Assembly (NCBI GenBank): GCA_965224205.1
Contig: CBDCYN010000008.1
Location: 1-64,000 of the forward strand
DNA length: 64,000 nucleotides
Direction: 5' to 3'
From: CBDCYN01 sp965224205
GTDB taxonomy: Bacteria; Planctomycetota; Phycisphaerae; Phycisphaerales; Phycisphaeraceae
Positions 54,901 through 63,531 of the stretch are shown here, one piece after another. Position 1 is the stretch's first letter. Every line of letters starts with the position of its first letter. The translations under genes were made by a program, and so were the position numbers. The notes under the pieces are model-generated. The model saw nothing but the letters and a program-made list of their open reading frames with translations, was not told where the DNA came from and searched no databases.

Positions 54901-55339
54901 GGATGATCGGGAATGTCTCGAAGGCGATGTCGTTGACGATCGGTCCCGGATCGGTCTGTGCCTCGAGTGGGAACTGGCCCTTGACCCGGTTGATCAGGCT
55001 CTCGACATCCCGCTTGGCCTCGGTGACGTCGATCTGGTCGTCGAAGATAATCTGCATGATCGCGGCACCGTGGACCGCCTGAGCCTGGACCGCGCCGCTA
55101 TCTTTGAGGTGATCCAAAGAGGTTTCGACCTCTTCTTCGACCTTTTCGATGATCTGCTTCTCATTGGTATAGGGCGTCGCTCCGGGGTTGGGTACCGCCA
55201 CGACGACCACAGGCAGCTTGATCCGTGGGGTACGCTCTTTAGGTAATGAGAAGATCGACACCAAACCCAACGCGCACAGCACCGCGCTGATCAGTAGGAC
55301 CAACCGGGGCAACTCGATGGCGCGTTCACTGATTCGCAT
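51962..55339 (-). CDS. RND-family efflux permease (inner-membrane pump)
   Basis: An 1125-residue proton-driven transporter of the AcrB/HAE1-like RND superfamily with the standard 12-helix, two-pore-domain plan. The N-terminus has PKERTPRIKLPVVVV, the first big periplasmic loop holds GVAGVDIFGGLEEEVQIEVD, and helix 4 contains GMVVDGCIIVGENIYRH (residues about 406-422). Helix 10 contains GIVVNDAIVLVDFINRLHDA and helix 11 the usual MRLRPIMITTVTTVAGLLPL. In AcrB helix 4 has two adjacent aspartates; here only Asp410 is present and the second is Gly411. A Gln/Ala-rich cytoplasmic insert lies between the halves (about residues 500-550). It is downstream of and in the same direction as its membrane-fusion partner (67 bp gap). 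No outer-membrane channel gene is present. The substrate is unknown. Confidence 0.95.
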   Translation of the reverse strand: MRISERAIELPRLVLLISAVLCALGLVSIFSLPKERTPRIKLPVVVVAVPNPGATPYTNEKQIIEKVEEEVETSLDHLKDSGAVQAQAVHGAAIMQIIFDDQIDVTEAKRDVESLINRVKGQFPLEAQTDPGPIVNDIAFETFPIIQVFVSGGRDAKHRRHVAEELETQIERVSGVAGVDIFGGLEEEVQIEVDPHLMALYGFSYQQVESAIRRANRDAPSGSIESGAGQDQRVRTRGLLESVEAIARVPLGNRRGRPIVLADVAQVRMGHKPLTSMARYDGKDSVVLLARAKTDIDVLATANAIQELVDGFDAAREGVEVGTVRSQGREIDYMLRLLTSSAILGAALVVVVLWLAMGWRNAGLIAVAVPFSLLGTGALMWFAKQTFFPDIAINNMMLFGMILVVGMVVDGCIIVGENIYRHRELGRGGVEAAQHGIGEVGGSVMASYLTTFAAFVPMFLVRSVMGDFLEALPIMVLFALCSAMLVDHFLLPVLSVYLMKTPHQVGLKTRIAGDATPDAEAPSRGATGPSPEAISATPQQQEIANAEAVAKSTWIKRRYGACLEYALQHRLMVLVLAIFTSAAPVAMFTVGAIGFEFFPDADVPVIEVYFELPLGSSMQQGTVRVAQQIEQAVLRAVQPQEWYQPSEHAPRARPVTTIGEPGIFNIRIDTDHGAGPEFGMVYVELALAEDRHRTTAQIRQAIAKELPPLPGVIVRIKSPKEGPPVGAPVLVRVLSKENSSVTVEELAQRAEQVEELLRQIPGTYDVSSDYRVRPELTVTPNRTVASMFGLDANQIVTSVNYALDGVRVGEVDFGGSEQIEMRLRNSPGQRDQLEDLANLPLRNESGRVISLGQVAQVERTYGPNIVRHYDKQRVINLRAELEDGVLADDVKAALVAQLQPQLSPSHQKDLVMHQDVVASDDRTVIEFGGENEIRDEAMGDLKIAMLVAVAMMMIILTIRFNSFVQPLVVLFSVPLSLVGVTVGLTVCGFNFSIAAMIGVVALAGIVVNDAIVLVDFINRLHDAGLPMRKAAVYAGQMRLRPIMITTVTTVAGLLPLGLNLSGGGEFFQPLAVTIMFGLAFATLLQLFIIPLACTSLSLQRQAPHTPAADLGAPQAPLVVGSGASS

Positions 55340-55406
55340 GCTGGGTCAGCCCTGGTGGGTTGGTTCAAGACGGGTCAACCGCAATCACTGCCGACCCCCG
55401 CGGCGT

Positions 55407-56729
55407 TTACGGCTCGGGTTCGGCTGGAACGGCGGCGAACGAGCTGATCTGGCGCACGGTCTGCCCGTCCCGCAAACGGGTGTGGCCCTCCACGATCAAC
55501 AGCTCCAACCCCTCGGGCGCTTCATCGACTAAGTAGTAATCCTTATCAAACGCGATCGGCTCGAACCACACGCGCCGGGCGATGGTAGTAGGCACGTCGA
55601 CCGCGGCGCTGCCCAGCGGCCCGAGATTCAGCCCCGTGCGGTAACCCTGCCCCACGAAGAACGCCCACGCCTTATCTCCGGACCGGACCGCCGCCGCTGC
55701 TGGGATCGCCACCGCCTGTTTCTCCATCACCTGAACCGTGGCCTTGCCCACCATCCCTGGGCGCAGCAGCCCGTTGGGATTATTCATCTCGACTTCAACA
55801 TTGAATAACCCCGATTCTGGGTCCGCCGCTGGGGGCACGACCGTGACCCTGCCGCTCTGCGGACGGCTGAGATCTAGTGAATCGCTAAGCAGCTTCGATT
55901 GAGAGCGCAGCGCGCGGACCTCGACGGAAACCTCCTGACCCTGGCGCAGCAAGGGCAGTCGGCTTTCGACCACCCCCAACACCAGCTTGACCTTGGTCAT
56001 GTCCACGAGTGTGGCGACCGGTTGGCCCACGGGGACCATCTGGCCGACCTCCACCGGCACGGATGCGACGGTCGAGTTCATGGGCGCAAGGAGGATCGAA
56101 TCTTGCAGGTTGACGTTGGCCATGGTGAACGAGGCCCGAGCGGCTTTGTACTCCGCCAGCGCCGCGGCCAACCGCGCCTCGGCCGCGTCGAGCTCGGCCT
56201 GGGCGAGCTTCAGGTCGACCTCGGCCTTTTCGACTTCGCGCTCGTTGGCGGCGTTGCGTTTCTGGAGGCTGCGGAAGCGATCCAGGTCACGCAGGGCGTC
56301 GTCGTAACGGACCTTGGCCTGGTCGATCCCCGCTTGGGCCGAGTCCATTGCGGCTTTGGATTCGTCCATCGCGGCCTGGGCCTGCTCGACCGCCGCTTCG
56401 TACCGGGCCGGCTCGAGCTTGGCGATCACGTCGCCTTCGAGGACCTTCTGGTTCTCGACCAACCCGTCTGGTGTGTGGTCACCCAGCTGCATCACCCGCC
56501 CGGTGATCTGGAACGCCATGTCGACCTTCGCCTGAGCTTCGATGATCCCGTAGAAAGACTCGGTGACGCTGTATGCACGCCGCTCGAGGGCCACGCAGCG
56601 GACCGGGGCTGGCTTGATCGTCCCTACCGCCTGGTCTTCGAGCCCCTGCTGGGCGCGGATATGGCTCACGAGCCCGATGGCTCCCATCCCGGCCGCGAAG
56701 ATCAACAAGATCAACAAGCGTGACTTCAT
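55407..56729 (-). CDS. RND efflux periplasmic adaptor (membrane-fusion protein)
   Basis: A 440-residue HlyD/AcrA-type adaptor. An N-terminal signal or anchor helix (MKSRLLILLIFAAGMGAIGL) is followed by the lipoyl/barrel-sandwich start (GIIEAQAKVDMAFQITGRV, DVIAKLEPARYEAAV) and a long alpha-hairpin (about residues 113-210) rich in Ala, Glu and Lys. The second lipoyl half (DSILLAPMNSTVASVPVEVG), a beta-barrel and a C-terminal membrane-proximal domain (GLLRPGMVGKATVQV, AVAIPAAAAVRSG) complete it. It links the RND pump to an outer-membrane channel. It is the first gene of the two-gene operon; the region upstream has no clear regulator. Confidence 0.95.
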   Translation of the reverse strand: MKSRLLILLIFAAGMGAIGLVSHIRAQQGLEDQAVGTIKPAPVRCVALERRAYSVTESFYGIIEAQAKVDMAFQITGRVMQLGDHTPDGLVENQKVLEGDVIAKLEPARYEAAVEQAQAAMDESKAAMDSAQAGIDQAKVRYDDALRDLDRFRSLQKRNAANEREVEKAEVDLKLAQAELDAAEARLAAALAEYKAARASFTMANVNLQDSILLAPMNSTVASVPVEVGQMVPVGQPVATLVDMTKVKLVLGVVESRLPLLRQGQEVSVEVRALRSQSKLLSDSLDLSRPQSGRVTVVPPAADPESGLFNVEVEMNNPNGLLRPGMVGKATVQVMEKQAVAIPAAAAVRSGDKAWAFFVGQGYRTGLNLGPLGSAAVDVPTTIARRVWFEPIAFDKDYYLVDEAPEGLELLIVEGHTRLRDGQTVRQISSFAAVPAEPEP

Positions 56730-57406
56730 AGCGGGTCAAACCACGATGAACATACACCCACCCCGGATGAGATTTACCGCATGGCTCGTTTACGCGGCAA
56801 GAAAAGAGTCGGTGTCGGAGGCATCCTCGACGCAGCCTTTTGATACGCAACGCGTAAAGAGAACGTCATTATACCTTTAGGGCGACCAACCGGCTTCTGC
56901 ATCACTCATCTACTTTTTAGTTCGATCGTCGAAAATGGCGGTTTTTTGCGCTTGTGCCCGTTTAGCCCCTGCCCATGACGGGAGGCTAAACGTCACATGG
57001 ATAAATGGTTGATGGCTCAATCCTCCATAGCCCCTTCGGTTCCTCATTGTGAACCCGAATCGTGGCCGATAACCGTCCCTCTTCTGTGCGACGAAGCGTC
57101 GCATAGATAATCAACCTCCCATAAGATCGGCATAGAGCTTGGCACAATTCACCGTAACATACGGTCGATTAAAGCAATTGTAAGCGGCCTAGAGTCAATA
57201 TGGGGTAATCTGCCCACGTCCGCGCACCCCACAAAAACGCAGGCCGAAACGGCCACTCCGCACGAAGCACACGACTCAAACACTCTGCGACCACCGAACA
57301 CCATATGATCATAGTGTCCGTGCCTGCGCTGGGCTAGTTCATGCTTTGCGCGCTTGCCGCAACGCCGTCTGGTCGGATATGTGGTAAACCGATACGCTTT
57401 CATGGT
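56730..57406. other. Intergenic region, 677 bp, with a palindrome
   Basis: The divergent promoters of the adaptor gene (minus) and the methyltransferase gene (plus) must lie here. A perfect palindrome TGCGACG-AAG-CGTCGCA sits at 57087-57103 and could be a regulator site or a transcript hairpin. Short frames here (for example 64 codons at 56910-57104) have no supporting features. I see no gene. Confidence 0.5.
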
Positions 57407-58906
57407 ATGAACGAAGCATCAGCTCGATTCACCAGCCCCCAGCACGGCCAAGCGATCCGGTTGGTGTTCACCCACGCCAACTACACCGACGAAGCCGTCC
57501 TCGGGTTGATGGGCGGCACGGACGTGTCCTCGATCACCGCAACCGACCCCGCGGAACAGCTCTACCGCACCCGAGGCCGGACCCCGCTGGAAGTGCTCAC
57601 ACGCCTGTTTCTGATCTCAGCGCCCGTTGACTTAGACGACGTGCAGGGGGCAGTCCGCCCATCCAGCCCGCAAGATTGGTTCGACGCAGGGCTGATTAAG
57701 AAAGACCCACAGACCGGGCTGATCATCGGGACGGTCAATATCCTCCCGTTCCAGGGGCTGCTTTTGATGTACGACACCCGCTCCTGCCTGGCGGCGGGTC
57801 GTGAGGATTTCGTCATGGGCCTGGGCAAGAGCTCGCTGACCCTCGCGAACCTCACGGTCCGGCGGCCGTCGCGCAGAACCCTGGACCTGGGCACCGGCGG
57901 CGGGATCCAGGGCCTCCTCGCTGCTAGGCACAGCCAGAAGGTGATCGCCACCGACCGCAACCCCCGGGCGGTCCAGTTCGCCGCGTTCAACGCCCAGCTC
58001 AACGAAATGCCCCACATGCAAGCCCGTGAGGGGAACCTGTTCGAACCGGTCGACGGCGAGTTGTTTGACCTGGTGGTCACCAACCCCCCATTCGTGATTT
58101 CGCCTGAAAGCCAGTACATCTACCGCGACAGCGGGCTCAAGGGCGATGAGGTCTGCCAAACGATCGTACACAACGTCGGGGGGTTCTTAGAAGAAGGCGG
58201 GTACTGCGTGATGCTGTGCAACTGGTCCCACCTCAAAGATCAAGATTGGACCCAACGGCTTGAAGGCTGGGCCCAAGGCACCGGTTGTGACGCCCTGGTG
58301 CTTCGGTCCGAGACCACCGGGGCCGATGTATATGCCACGACCTGGATCAAACACACCGAACTAGCAGACCCCCAACATTTCGAGCGACGCCTCGACCAAT
58401 GGCTGGCCTACTACGCCCAGCAAGGCATCGAGCAGATCAGCGCCGGGGTGGTGATTTTACGCAAGCGAACGGGGGCGACTCCGAACTGGTTCGAGACCCA
58501 AGACACACCGAAAACCATGCTCGGGCCCTGTGGGGACGACGTCATTCGCCGGTTCGAAGCCCGTGACTTCCTAGATACAGTAACCGACGATGCTGCCCTA
58601 TTAGCTTCTGTCCTGCGTATCGATCCCGATACGCGCCTCACCCATCACTGCAAGCCCGCGGACGACGACGGGTGGGCGATCGTGGATATGCAACTAAGCC
58701 GATCGAATGGGTTTGTCTATCACGACAAACTCGACACCGTCATGGCTCATTTCCTGGGTCAATGCACGGGTCAACAACCACTAAGCCGACTCATCGAAGC
58801 GACAGCCGGTGGGTTGAACCAACCCCCGGAAGAATTCGCGAAACAGGTCTTGCCGATCATCAGGCAGCTCATCCGCCGCGGGGTGCTCGAACCAGTTGAT
58901 TCTTGA
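57407..58906 (+). CDS. Class-I SAM-dependent methyltransferase (HemK/RsmC-like NPPF type)
   Basis: A 500-residue protein from the ATG at 57407 (MNEASARF); 22 more upstream codons are open but look like non-coding sequence. The N-terminal 150 residues resemble a winged-helix-type domain (LEVLTRLFLISAPVDL). The methyltransferase core follows: motif I TLDLGTGGGIQGLLAA at about 160, motif II VIATDRNPRAVQFA, and DLVVTNPPFVISPESQYIYR at about 220, whose NPPF is the mark of N-methyltransferases acting on Gln, Asn or nucleobase amines. The C-terminal 150 residues form an extra domain of unknown role. Architecture and length match a family of bacterial methyltransferases whose substrate is not established. 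It converges on pyrD. Confidence 0.85.
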   Translation: MNEASARFTSPQHGQAIRLVFTHANYTDEAVLGLMGGTDVSSITATDPAEQLYRTRGRTPLEVLTRLFLISAPVDLDDVQGAVRPSSPQDWFDAGLIKKDPQTGLIIGTVNILPFQGLLLMYDTRSCLAAGREDFVMGLGKSSLTLANLTVRRPSRRTLDLGTGGGIQGLLAARHSQKVIATDRNPRAVQFAAFNAQLNEMPHMQAREGNLFEPVDGELFDLVVTNPPFVISPESQYIYRDSGLKGDEVCQTIVHNVGGFLEEGGYCVMLCNWSHLKDQDWTQRLEGWAQGTGCDALVLRSETTGADVYATTWIKHTELADPQHFERRLDQWLAYYAQQGIEQISAGVVILRKRTGATPNWFETQDTPKTMLGPCGDDVIRRFEARDFLDTVTDDAALLASVLRIDPDTRLTHHCKPADDDGWAIVDMQLSRSNGFVYHDKLDTVMAHFLGQCTGQQPLSRLIEATAGGLNQPPEEFAKQVLPIIRQLIRRGVLEPVDS

Positions 58907-58953
58907 TGATTTTTTGCCCGTGACTGGGGTCCAAGACGTGTTAATGGCCGTCC

Positions 58954-59973
58954 TTACGGGTACGGCGTCCTGGGCGCGTCACCGGGCAATTCCAACGCCC
59001 CGATGATCTCCTTGATCGAGCTGTATCCTTGCCGGGCGAGATACCCCCGCAGGCCGTCCATGATCGTCACCGGCGTCGCCGGATCAACAAACAGCGCCGT
59101 GCCCACCGCCAACCCCGTTGCCCCAGCCAGTAGGAACTCGACCGCGTCGCGCCAGGTTTGGATCCCCCCCATCCCGATGATCGGCACACCCGCGGGCGCG
59201 GCCACTTCACGGTACACCCGGTGAACGAGGTACACCGCTAGCGGCCGCACCGCCGGCCCGGACAAACCGCCGGTCCCGTTGGCCAACCGAGGGCGGCGCT
59301 TGTCGATATCGATCGCCATGGCGGTGAAAGTATTGATCATGCTTATAATCTCTGCCCCGCCGTCGACCGCGGCCCGGGCGGTGGCGGTGATATCACCCAC
59401 GTTCGGCGATAGCTTCACGATCAGCTTGCAGTCCCGCCTCATGGCCCCGCGGACCTGACGCACCAGGGTTTCAAGCAGTTTGGGGTTGGTCCCGAACGTC
59501 AGCCCGTCGGCGACGTTGGGGCACGAGACGTTGAGCTCGATCGCGTCGACAGTGGGTTCATCTGCGATCCGGCCAGCGGCCCCGACGTAATCTTCGATGC
59601 TATGCCCAGCGACGTTGACCATGATCCGCGGCCCCGACGCCCGCATCTGCTTCAACAACGGCAGCTTCTCAGCCAGGAACACCTCGAGCCCGACGTTGGC
59701 CAAGCCAATCGCGTTGAGCATCCCGGCACGGGTCTCGACGATGCGCGTCGGCTCGTTGCCTTTGCGCACCTCCGGGGTGATGCTCTTGGTGACAAACGCA
59801 CCCAGTTGGGAAAGATCCACGAAATCGTGGTACTCGAACGCGTAACCGCAGGTGCCCGAGGCGGTCATCATCGGGTTCGCCAGGGGTAGCCCTGCTAGAT
59901 CGACCGCCAGGCTCGGCTGGGGCGTGGCCATCGCATTGTTTGGTGTGGATTGGGGGACGGAAGTCTCGGTCAT
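58954..59973 (-). CDS. pyrD: Dihydroorotate dehydrogenase, class 1B catalytic subunit
   Basis: A 339-residue FMN enzyme that oxidises dihydroorotate to orotate in pyrimidine synthesis. It shows NPMMTASGTCGYAFEYHDF at the FMN site, AFVTKSITPEVRKGN, AIELNVSCPNVADGL with the catalytic cysteine at about residue 151, LIVKLSPNV, and the C-terminal phosphate-binding IIGMGGIQTWRDAVEFLLAG and AVGTALF. A cysteine base rather than serine places it in class 1, and the overall wording fits 1B, which normally pairs with PyrK; no pyrK is in the window. The first 20 residues are polar and probably unstructured. An alternative in-frame ATG (MATPQPS) lies 14 codons in. Confidence 0.95.
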   Translation of the reverse strand: MTETSVPQSTPNNAMATPQPSLAVDLAGLPLANPMMTASGTCGYAFEYHDFVDLSQLGAFVTKSITPEVRKGNEPTRIVETRAGMLNAIGLANVGLEVFLAEKLPLLKQMRASGPRIMVNVAGHSIEDYVGAAGRIADEPTVDAIELNVSCPNVADGLTFGTNPKLLETLVRQVRGAMRRDCKLIVKLSPNVGDITATARAAVDGGAEIISMINTFTAMAIDIDKRRPRLANGTGGLSGPAVRPLAVYLVHRVYREVAAPAGVPIIGMGGIQTWRDAVEFLLAGATGLAVGTALFVDPATPVTIMDGLRGYLARQGYSSIKEIIGALELPGDAPRTPYP

Positions 59974-60141
59974 GGCTGTATCGCCGCGGGCTGTTCATAA
60001 GTTTCAACCGCGGCGCAGGCCCACCGCGAGAAGATCAATATCCCTCACTTTCCTTAATTCTACTTCCTATTGTACGACAATAACCACGGTCACGACTCGG
60101 GGCGTTTCGCGTGGGTCAGCGCCCATCCCGGATGGTCAAGT

Positions 60142-61381
60142 CAGGGCCGTTTAATTCTCTGTTGGTGATCCTCGGATGAGTGCAAGGGCTTCGTGGGGTT
60201 GGGCGGCGTAGCGTCGCAAGGCGGCGGCTTTATTCTTCCAGCCGGCGTGGTTGAGAACCGTCACAGCCAAGTTGCGGATCGCCGCGAGGTTCTGCGGAGC
60301 CTGGCCGGTCCGCACACGGCAGGCGTCTTCCCCAAACGTCACGTCCCGGACGTAGTGCAAGCGGTTTTCGATCCCCCAGTGGCCGCGGGTGAGTTCAAGC
60401 AAGCGGGTGGCATCGGCTCGATCCCGCGAGAGGCTGGTGATCCCGTAGGCCACTTCCGTTGTGGTCTGATTTCGGACCGTGCGGGTGCGTTCGAGTCGAA
60501 AGACCTGCTTGACCCCCGGCCAGTCCAGGTAGCCGTTGAGGGCGGTGGTGCTGGTGAGCTTGCGGGCTTCGATCCGGCCGTGGCCCTTGTTGAGGCTTGA
60601 AGCGGTCTGCTGTTCTTGGCGGCTCAGCCGCTGCTCACGCTCAGAACTCGGGGCGTCGTCGTGGGGTTTGAACGCGTCGGCGATCGCTTCTTGGAGTTGA
60701 GCTTGGTTGGCCTTGACGGCCCAGAGATAATCCCCTTTTTCTTGAGGATTTTCCGCGATAGATCCTTCTGGCAAAACATCGCGTCGCCCGTGACCACCGC
60801 CCCTTGCACGTCGATCACATCCAACATCGCCAGGGCGGTCTTGTGCTCGTTGGTGGAAGCCGCCACCGCCATCTGACCGATCGCCGCTTGAGCTTCGTGT
60901 GCGTAAGCCGCCAGCAGGTGGATCCCCGGCAGTGGCTCGCCTTGTGTACCGCATAGCCGCTTGCCGTCGACCGCGATCGCCTTCCACCCGGCGATCCGAC
61001 GACCCCCCAGCCAGCGGCGGATCGCCCGCTCGAACATCGTCGTGTCGAGCACTTTGAACACATTGTGGAACGTGGCTTTGCACGGCGAGCGATCCCGGGT
61101 AAACCCCAGCAGCCGCGTGAATGGCTCTCCGCGATCCCGGGCAAACTGGGCGATCGCCTCGAGGCTGCGTGCCCCCCCGAGCATCGCCACCGTGGTCAGC
61201 GTCAAGATCGCCGACAACGGGTGACGACGTCCCGACGGATTCCGTGGGTCCGGGATCTCGCTAAACACAACAGATAACGGTTGATCGGACATCGTCAGGT
61301 CCTCCATGACCTCAGGGGCTAACGCCAAACTCTACCTTAATCTCATCGGCTATCCCTACGACAGAGAATTAAACGGCCCTG
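60142..61381 (-). mobile_element. ISAs1-family insertion sequence, copy 2 (inverted)
   Basis: 1240 bp with the same CAGGGCCGTTTAATTCTCTG ends as copy 1, in the opposite orientation. The flanks ATGGTCAAGT and GAGGTCAAGT match at 8 of 10 positions, consistent with a slightly decayed 10-bp target duplication. It lies between pyrD and the PEP-CTERM genes. Confidence 0.93.
60151..61307 (-). CDS. ISAs1-family transposase in two frames, copy 2
   Basis: The encoded frames, their lengths and the AAAAAGGGG junction are the same as in copy 1 (46351-47507): an N-terminal frame with WKAIAVDGKRLCGT and VVTGDAMFCQKDL and a C-terminal frame with HWGIENRLHYVRDVTFGEDA. Expression of full-length transposase would need a -1 frameshift near 60735. 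Confidence 0.85.
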
Positions 61382-61470
61382 GAGGTCAAGTGACAAGTCT
61401 TGACATCTAACTACGGGCGGCCCCACCCACGGCTGCCGCGATAGCTTGTGCTGCGATCAGCAAATAGAAA

Positions 61471-61498
61471 GAACCGCCACCGGGTATGGTGACGGTTC
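61471..61498 (-). terminator. Rho-independent terminator of the first PEP-CTERM gene
   Basis: On the minus strand GAACCGTCACC-ATACCC-GGTGGCGGTTC is an 11-pair stem (one G-U) followed by TTTCTATTT, 28 bp past the stop codon. Confidence 0.88.
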
Positions 61499-61526
61499 CT
61501 CCCCTCACTCGATTGGAGACTTCTGA

Positions 61527-62369
61527 TTAAGCGTTGCGACGGCGACGGGTCGCGGCACCCAGGGCGCCGAGGCTCATCACACCGAGGGTCGCGGTCACGG
61601 GCTCGGGCACGCCGTTCGTCGGGTTCGGGGTGATCACCGTCTGGGCTCCACCGCCGATGATCAGCGCCGCGCCGGTGGCGGTCTGTGTGGCCAGCACGTC
61701 GAGACCGAAGAACCCGGCCGGGCCGTCGAACGTGGTGTGGAACGGCTCGACTGCCGTGGCCGATGGGGACAGGATCGTGGACCCGATCGCGGTCACCGTG
61801 ATGCCGTTGAGGCCGCCGACCCCTAAGTCGGTCGTGGCTAATCCGCCCAGGGGGAACCAGCCATAGCCGCCGGGGTTGTTCTGAGCAAACGCCGCCAAGC
61901 CGCCGCCGTCGTTGACGAAGGTGACGATGTCCGCCCCGCGGCCGTTGATCGCCAGCACCTCGGCGTCGGTGAGGCCGCCGGAGATGTCTTCATTGCCGGT
62001 GGGCATGTAGATCGCGTCGAACCCGGTGAAGTCCTGTGCGGTGATCGCCGCGGCGCCCGAGACGTGGGTGAGCGTGTACCCCAAACCGGTCGCAATGGCT
62101 GAAGCGTCAACGCCGCTAAAACCGATCGGGCCGGCGCCGCCGCCGAGCATCAGAACCTGCGTGCCGGTGCCGGCCGGGCCGTTGATGTCGGCGTTAGAGA
62201 CCACAAAGTCCATGATGTCGCGGATCATGTCCGCCCCGGGGGTACCGTGGTCCTCCGGGTCCATGCCCGACAAGATAATCGGCCCCGCCACCGCGGTGTG
62301 ACCAACCCCCATCGCCGCGACCGCAACCGCGACCAAAGTGACCTTCTTCGCAAAATCGATCAAATTCAT
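61527..62369 (-). CDS. PEP-CTERM-sorted exported protein
   Basis: A 280-residue protein from the ATG at 62369, which has AAAGGAG nine bases upstream; a longer frame exists but lacks a signal peptide. The signal peptide is MNLIDFAKKVTLVAVAVAAM with cleavage near AVA-GP. The C-terminus is VPEPVTATLGVMSLGALG followed by AATRRRRNA: a PEP motif, a hydrophobic helix and an arginine cluster, the signal recognised by exosortase systems. The mature part (SGMDPEDHGTPGADMIRDIM, then GTGTQVLMLGGG and GYGWFPLGG) looks like a glutamine-amidotransferase/ThuA-like Rossmann fold adapted for the exterior, but no catalytic triad is evident. Its function is unknown. The neighbour upstream carries the same sorting tail. 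Confidence 0.85.
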   Translation of the reverse strand: MNLIDFAKKVTLVAVAVAAMGVGHTAVAGPIILSGMDPEDHGTPGADMIRDIMDFVVSNADINGPAGTGTQVLMLGGGAGPIGFSGVDASAIATGLGYTLTHVSGAAAITAQDFTGFDAIYMPTGNEDISGGLTDAEVLAINGRGADIVTFVNDGGGLAAFAQNNPGGYGWFPLGGLATTDLGVGGLNGITVTAIGSTILSPSATAVEPFHTTFDGPAGFFGLDVLATQTATGAALIIGGGAQTVITPNPTNGVPEPVTATLGVMSLGALGAATRRRRNA

Positions 62370-62673
62370 CTTTCTCTTCTCCTTTACCTTCCAGGGCAGA
62401 CCGCCCATGACGTGAAATAAGAACACCGGAATCGGCCTACCCTTATAGGCCACAGTGCAATATTTATTGTACACCCAAAAAATGAAGTGTCAAATTTATT
62501 ATAAAAACATTATTGATCTCAAATGCACTGCAATACATCGCGATTTTTTCATTGCGTGGGCGTCTTAGGCTGCAATATATACTAATATATCAGTTCGTTT
62601 TGATTGAAGGGCATCTCCTTACCAGGCATCCGATCGACGGCAGGTTGCCCCCGCTGCCTCCAACAAAAAGAAA

Positions 62674-62702
62674 GAACCGTCACCATACCCGGTAACGGTT
62701 CC
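62674..62702 (-). terminator. Rho-independent terminator of the second PEP-CTERM gene
   Basis: On the minus strand GAACCGTTACC-GGGTAT-GGTGACGGTTC, with one mismatch, is followed by TTTCTTTTTG. It is nearly the same sequence as the terminator at 61471-61498. Confidence 0.88.
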
Positions 62703-62730
62703 TCCCTCACTTGAATTTAGAGATTTTTGA

Positions 62731-63531
62731 TTAGGCCTTGCGGCGGCGGCGGGTCGCGGCGCCCAGGGCACCGAGGCTCATCGCGCCGAGGGTCGCGGTT
62801 ACCGGCTCGGGCACGCCGTTACCACCTTGCACCTCGCGAAGAATCTTACGGTCGATCGCGTTGGTGAAATCGGTGAAGTCGTTGGCGATCTCGAGGAACG
62901 CGTTGGTCCCACCGACCACGTTGTTCTGGTAGAACGTCTGCAAGCCGGCCTCGCCGAGGATGATCACGCCGTTGATCGTATCGACGCCGGCTGCCAGAGC
63001 GGCGTTGCGGGCGGCTGATGTGGAGCTGCCGTCATTCTCTGCGCCGTCCCCGGACACGTCCATCACCAGGCGGGTGCCTTCGTAGCCGTTGTCGACCAAG
63101 CCGCCGGTTTCGGTGCCGAACAGCGGCAGGCCGAAGTTGATCGCTGAACCGGGGGCGGTCAGGTCCGCGAAGGCACGCGGGGCGGCGTCGATCGCATCGG
63201 CAAAAGCATCAGCCGACGCGGCGCTGTCGATCAGGGTCCAGTCGACGCTGATCGTCTGCTGAGCACCGTTGGACCACTGGATGTACTGAACCGCGATCGA
63301 CCCGATCGCGCCGCTGGTGATCGCGTTCTGGATCGTGGCGCTGCGGAACGCATCCGAGTAGCCCTGCCGCTGCAGCGCAAAATCACCAGCGTCGACGCTT
63401 CCCGAAACGTCCATGAGCAGTTGCAGTTCTAGATCAACCGCCACCGCGTGAGCCGATTGAGCACCGATCGTCATCGCGCCGGCTGCGGCCGCGACGAAGC
63501 TCGCCTTCTTCACTATCTCCATCAGTTTCAT
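62731..63531 (-). CDS. PEP-CTERM-sorted DUF1194 (vWA-like) protein
   Basis: A 266-residue exported protein. The signal peptide (MKLMEIVKKASFVAAAAGAM ... SAHA) is followed by VDLELQLLMDVSGSVDAGDF, the MIDAS-like DxSGS metal site of DUF1194/von Willebrand A-type domains, then LQRQGYSDAFRS and IAVQYIQWSNGAQQ, the usual DUF1194 sequence. The C-terminal sorting tail is VPEPVTATLGAMSLGALG then AATRRRRKA, almost identical to the neighbour's. AAAGGAG precedes the ATG. The vWA-like fold suggests protein-protein or matrix binding at the cell surface. Exosortase is presumably encoded elsewhere. Confidence 0.9.
   Translation of the reverse strand: MKLMEIVKKASFVAAAAGAMTIGAQSAHAVAVDLELQLLMDVSGSVDAGDFALQRQGYSDAFRSATIQNAITSGAIGSIAVQYIQWSNGAQQTISVDWTLIDSAASADAFADAIDAAPRAFADLTAPGSAINFGLPLFGTETGGLVDNGYEGTRLVMDVSGDGAENDGSSTSAARNAALAAGVDTINGVIILGEAGLQTFYQNNVVGGTNAFLEIANDFTDFTNAIDRKILREVQGGNGVPEPVTATLGAMSLGALGAATRRRRKA

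Noticed and set aside
56730..57406. A possible regulator gene upstream of the RND operon
   Set aside because: No frame with a helix-turn-helix or adequate start was found; only a palindrome is visible.
60142..61381. Second ISAs1 copy as a possible assembly duplication of the first
   Set aside because: It has different flanks with its own near-complete target duplication, so it is an independent insertion.
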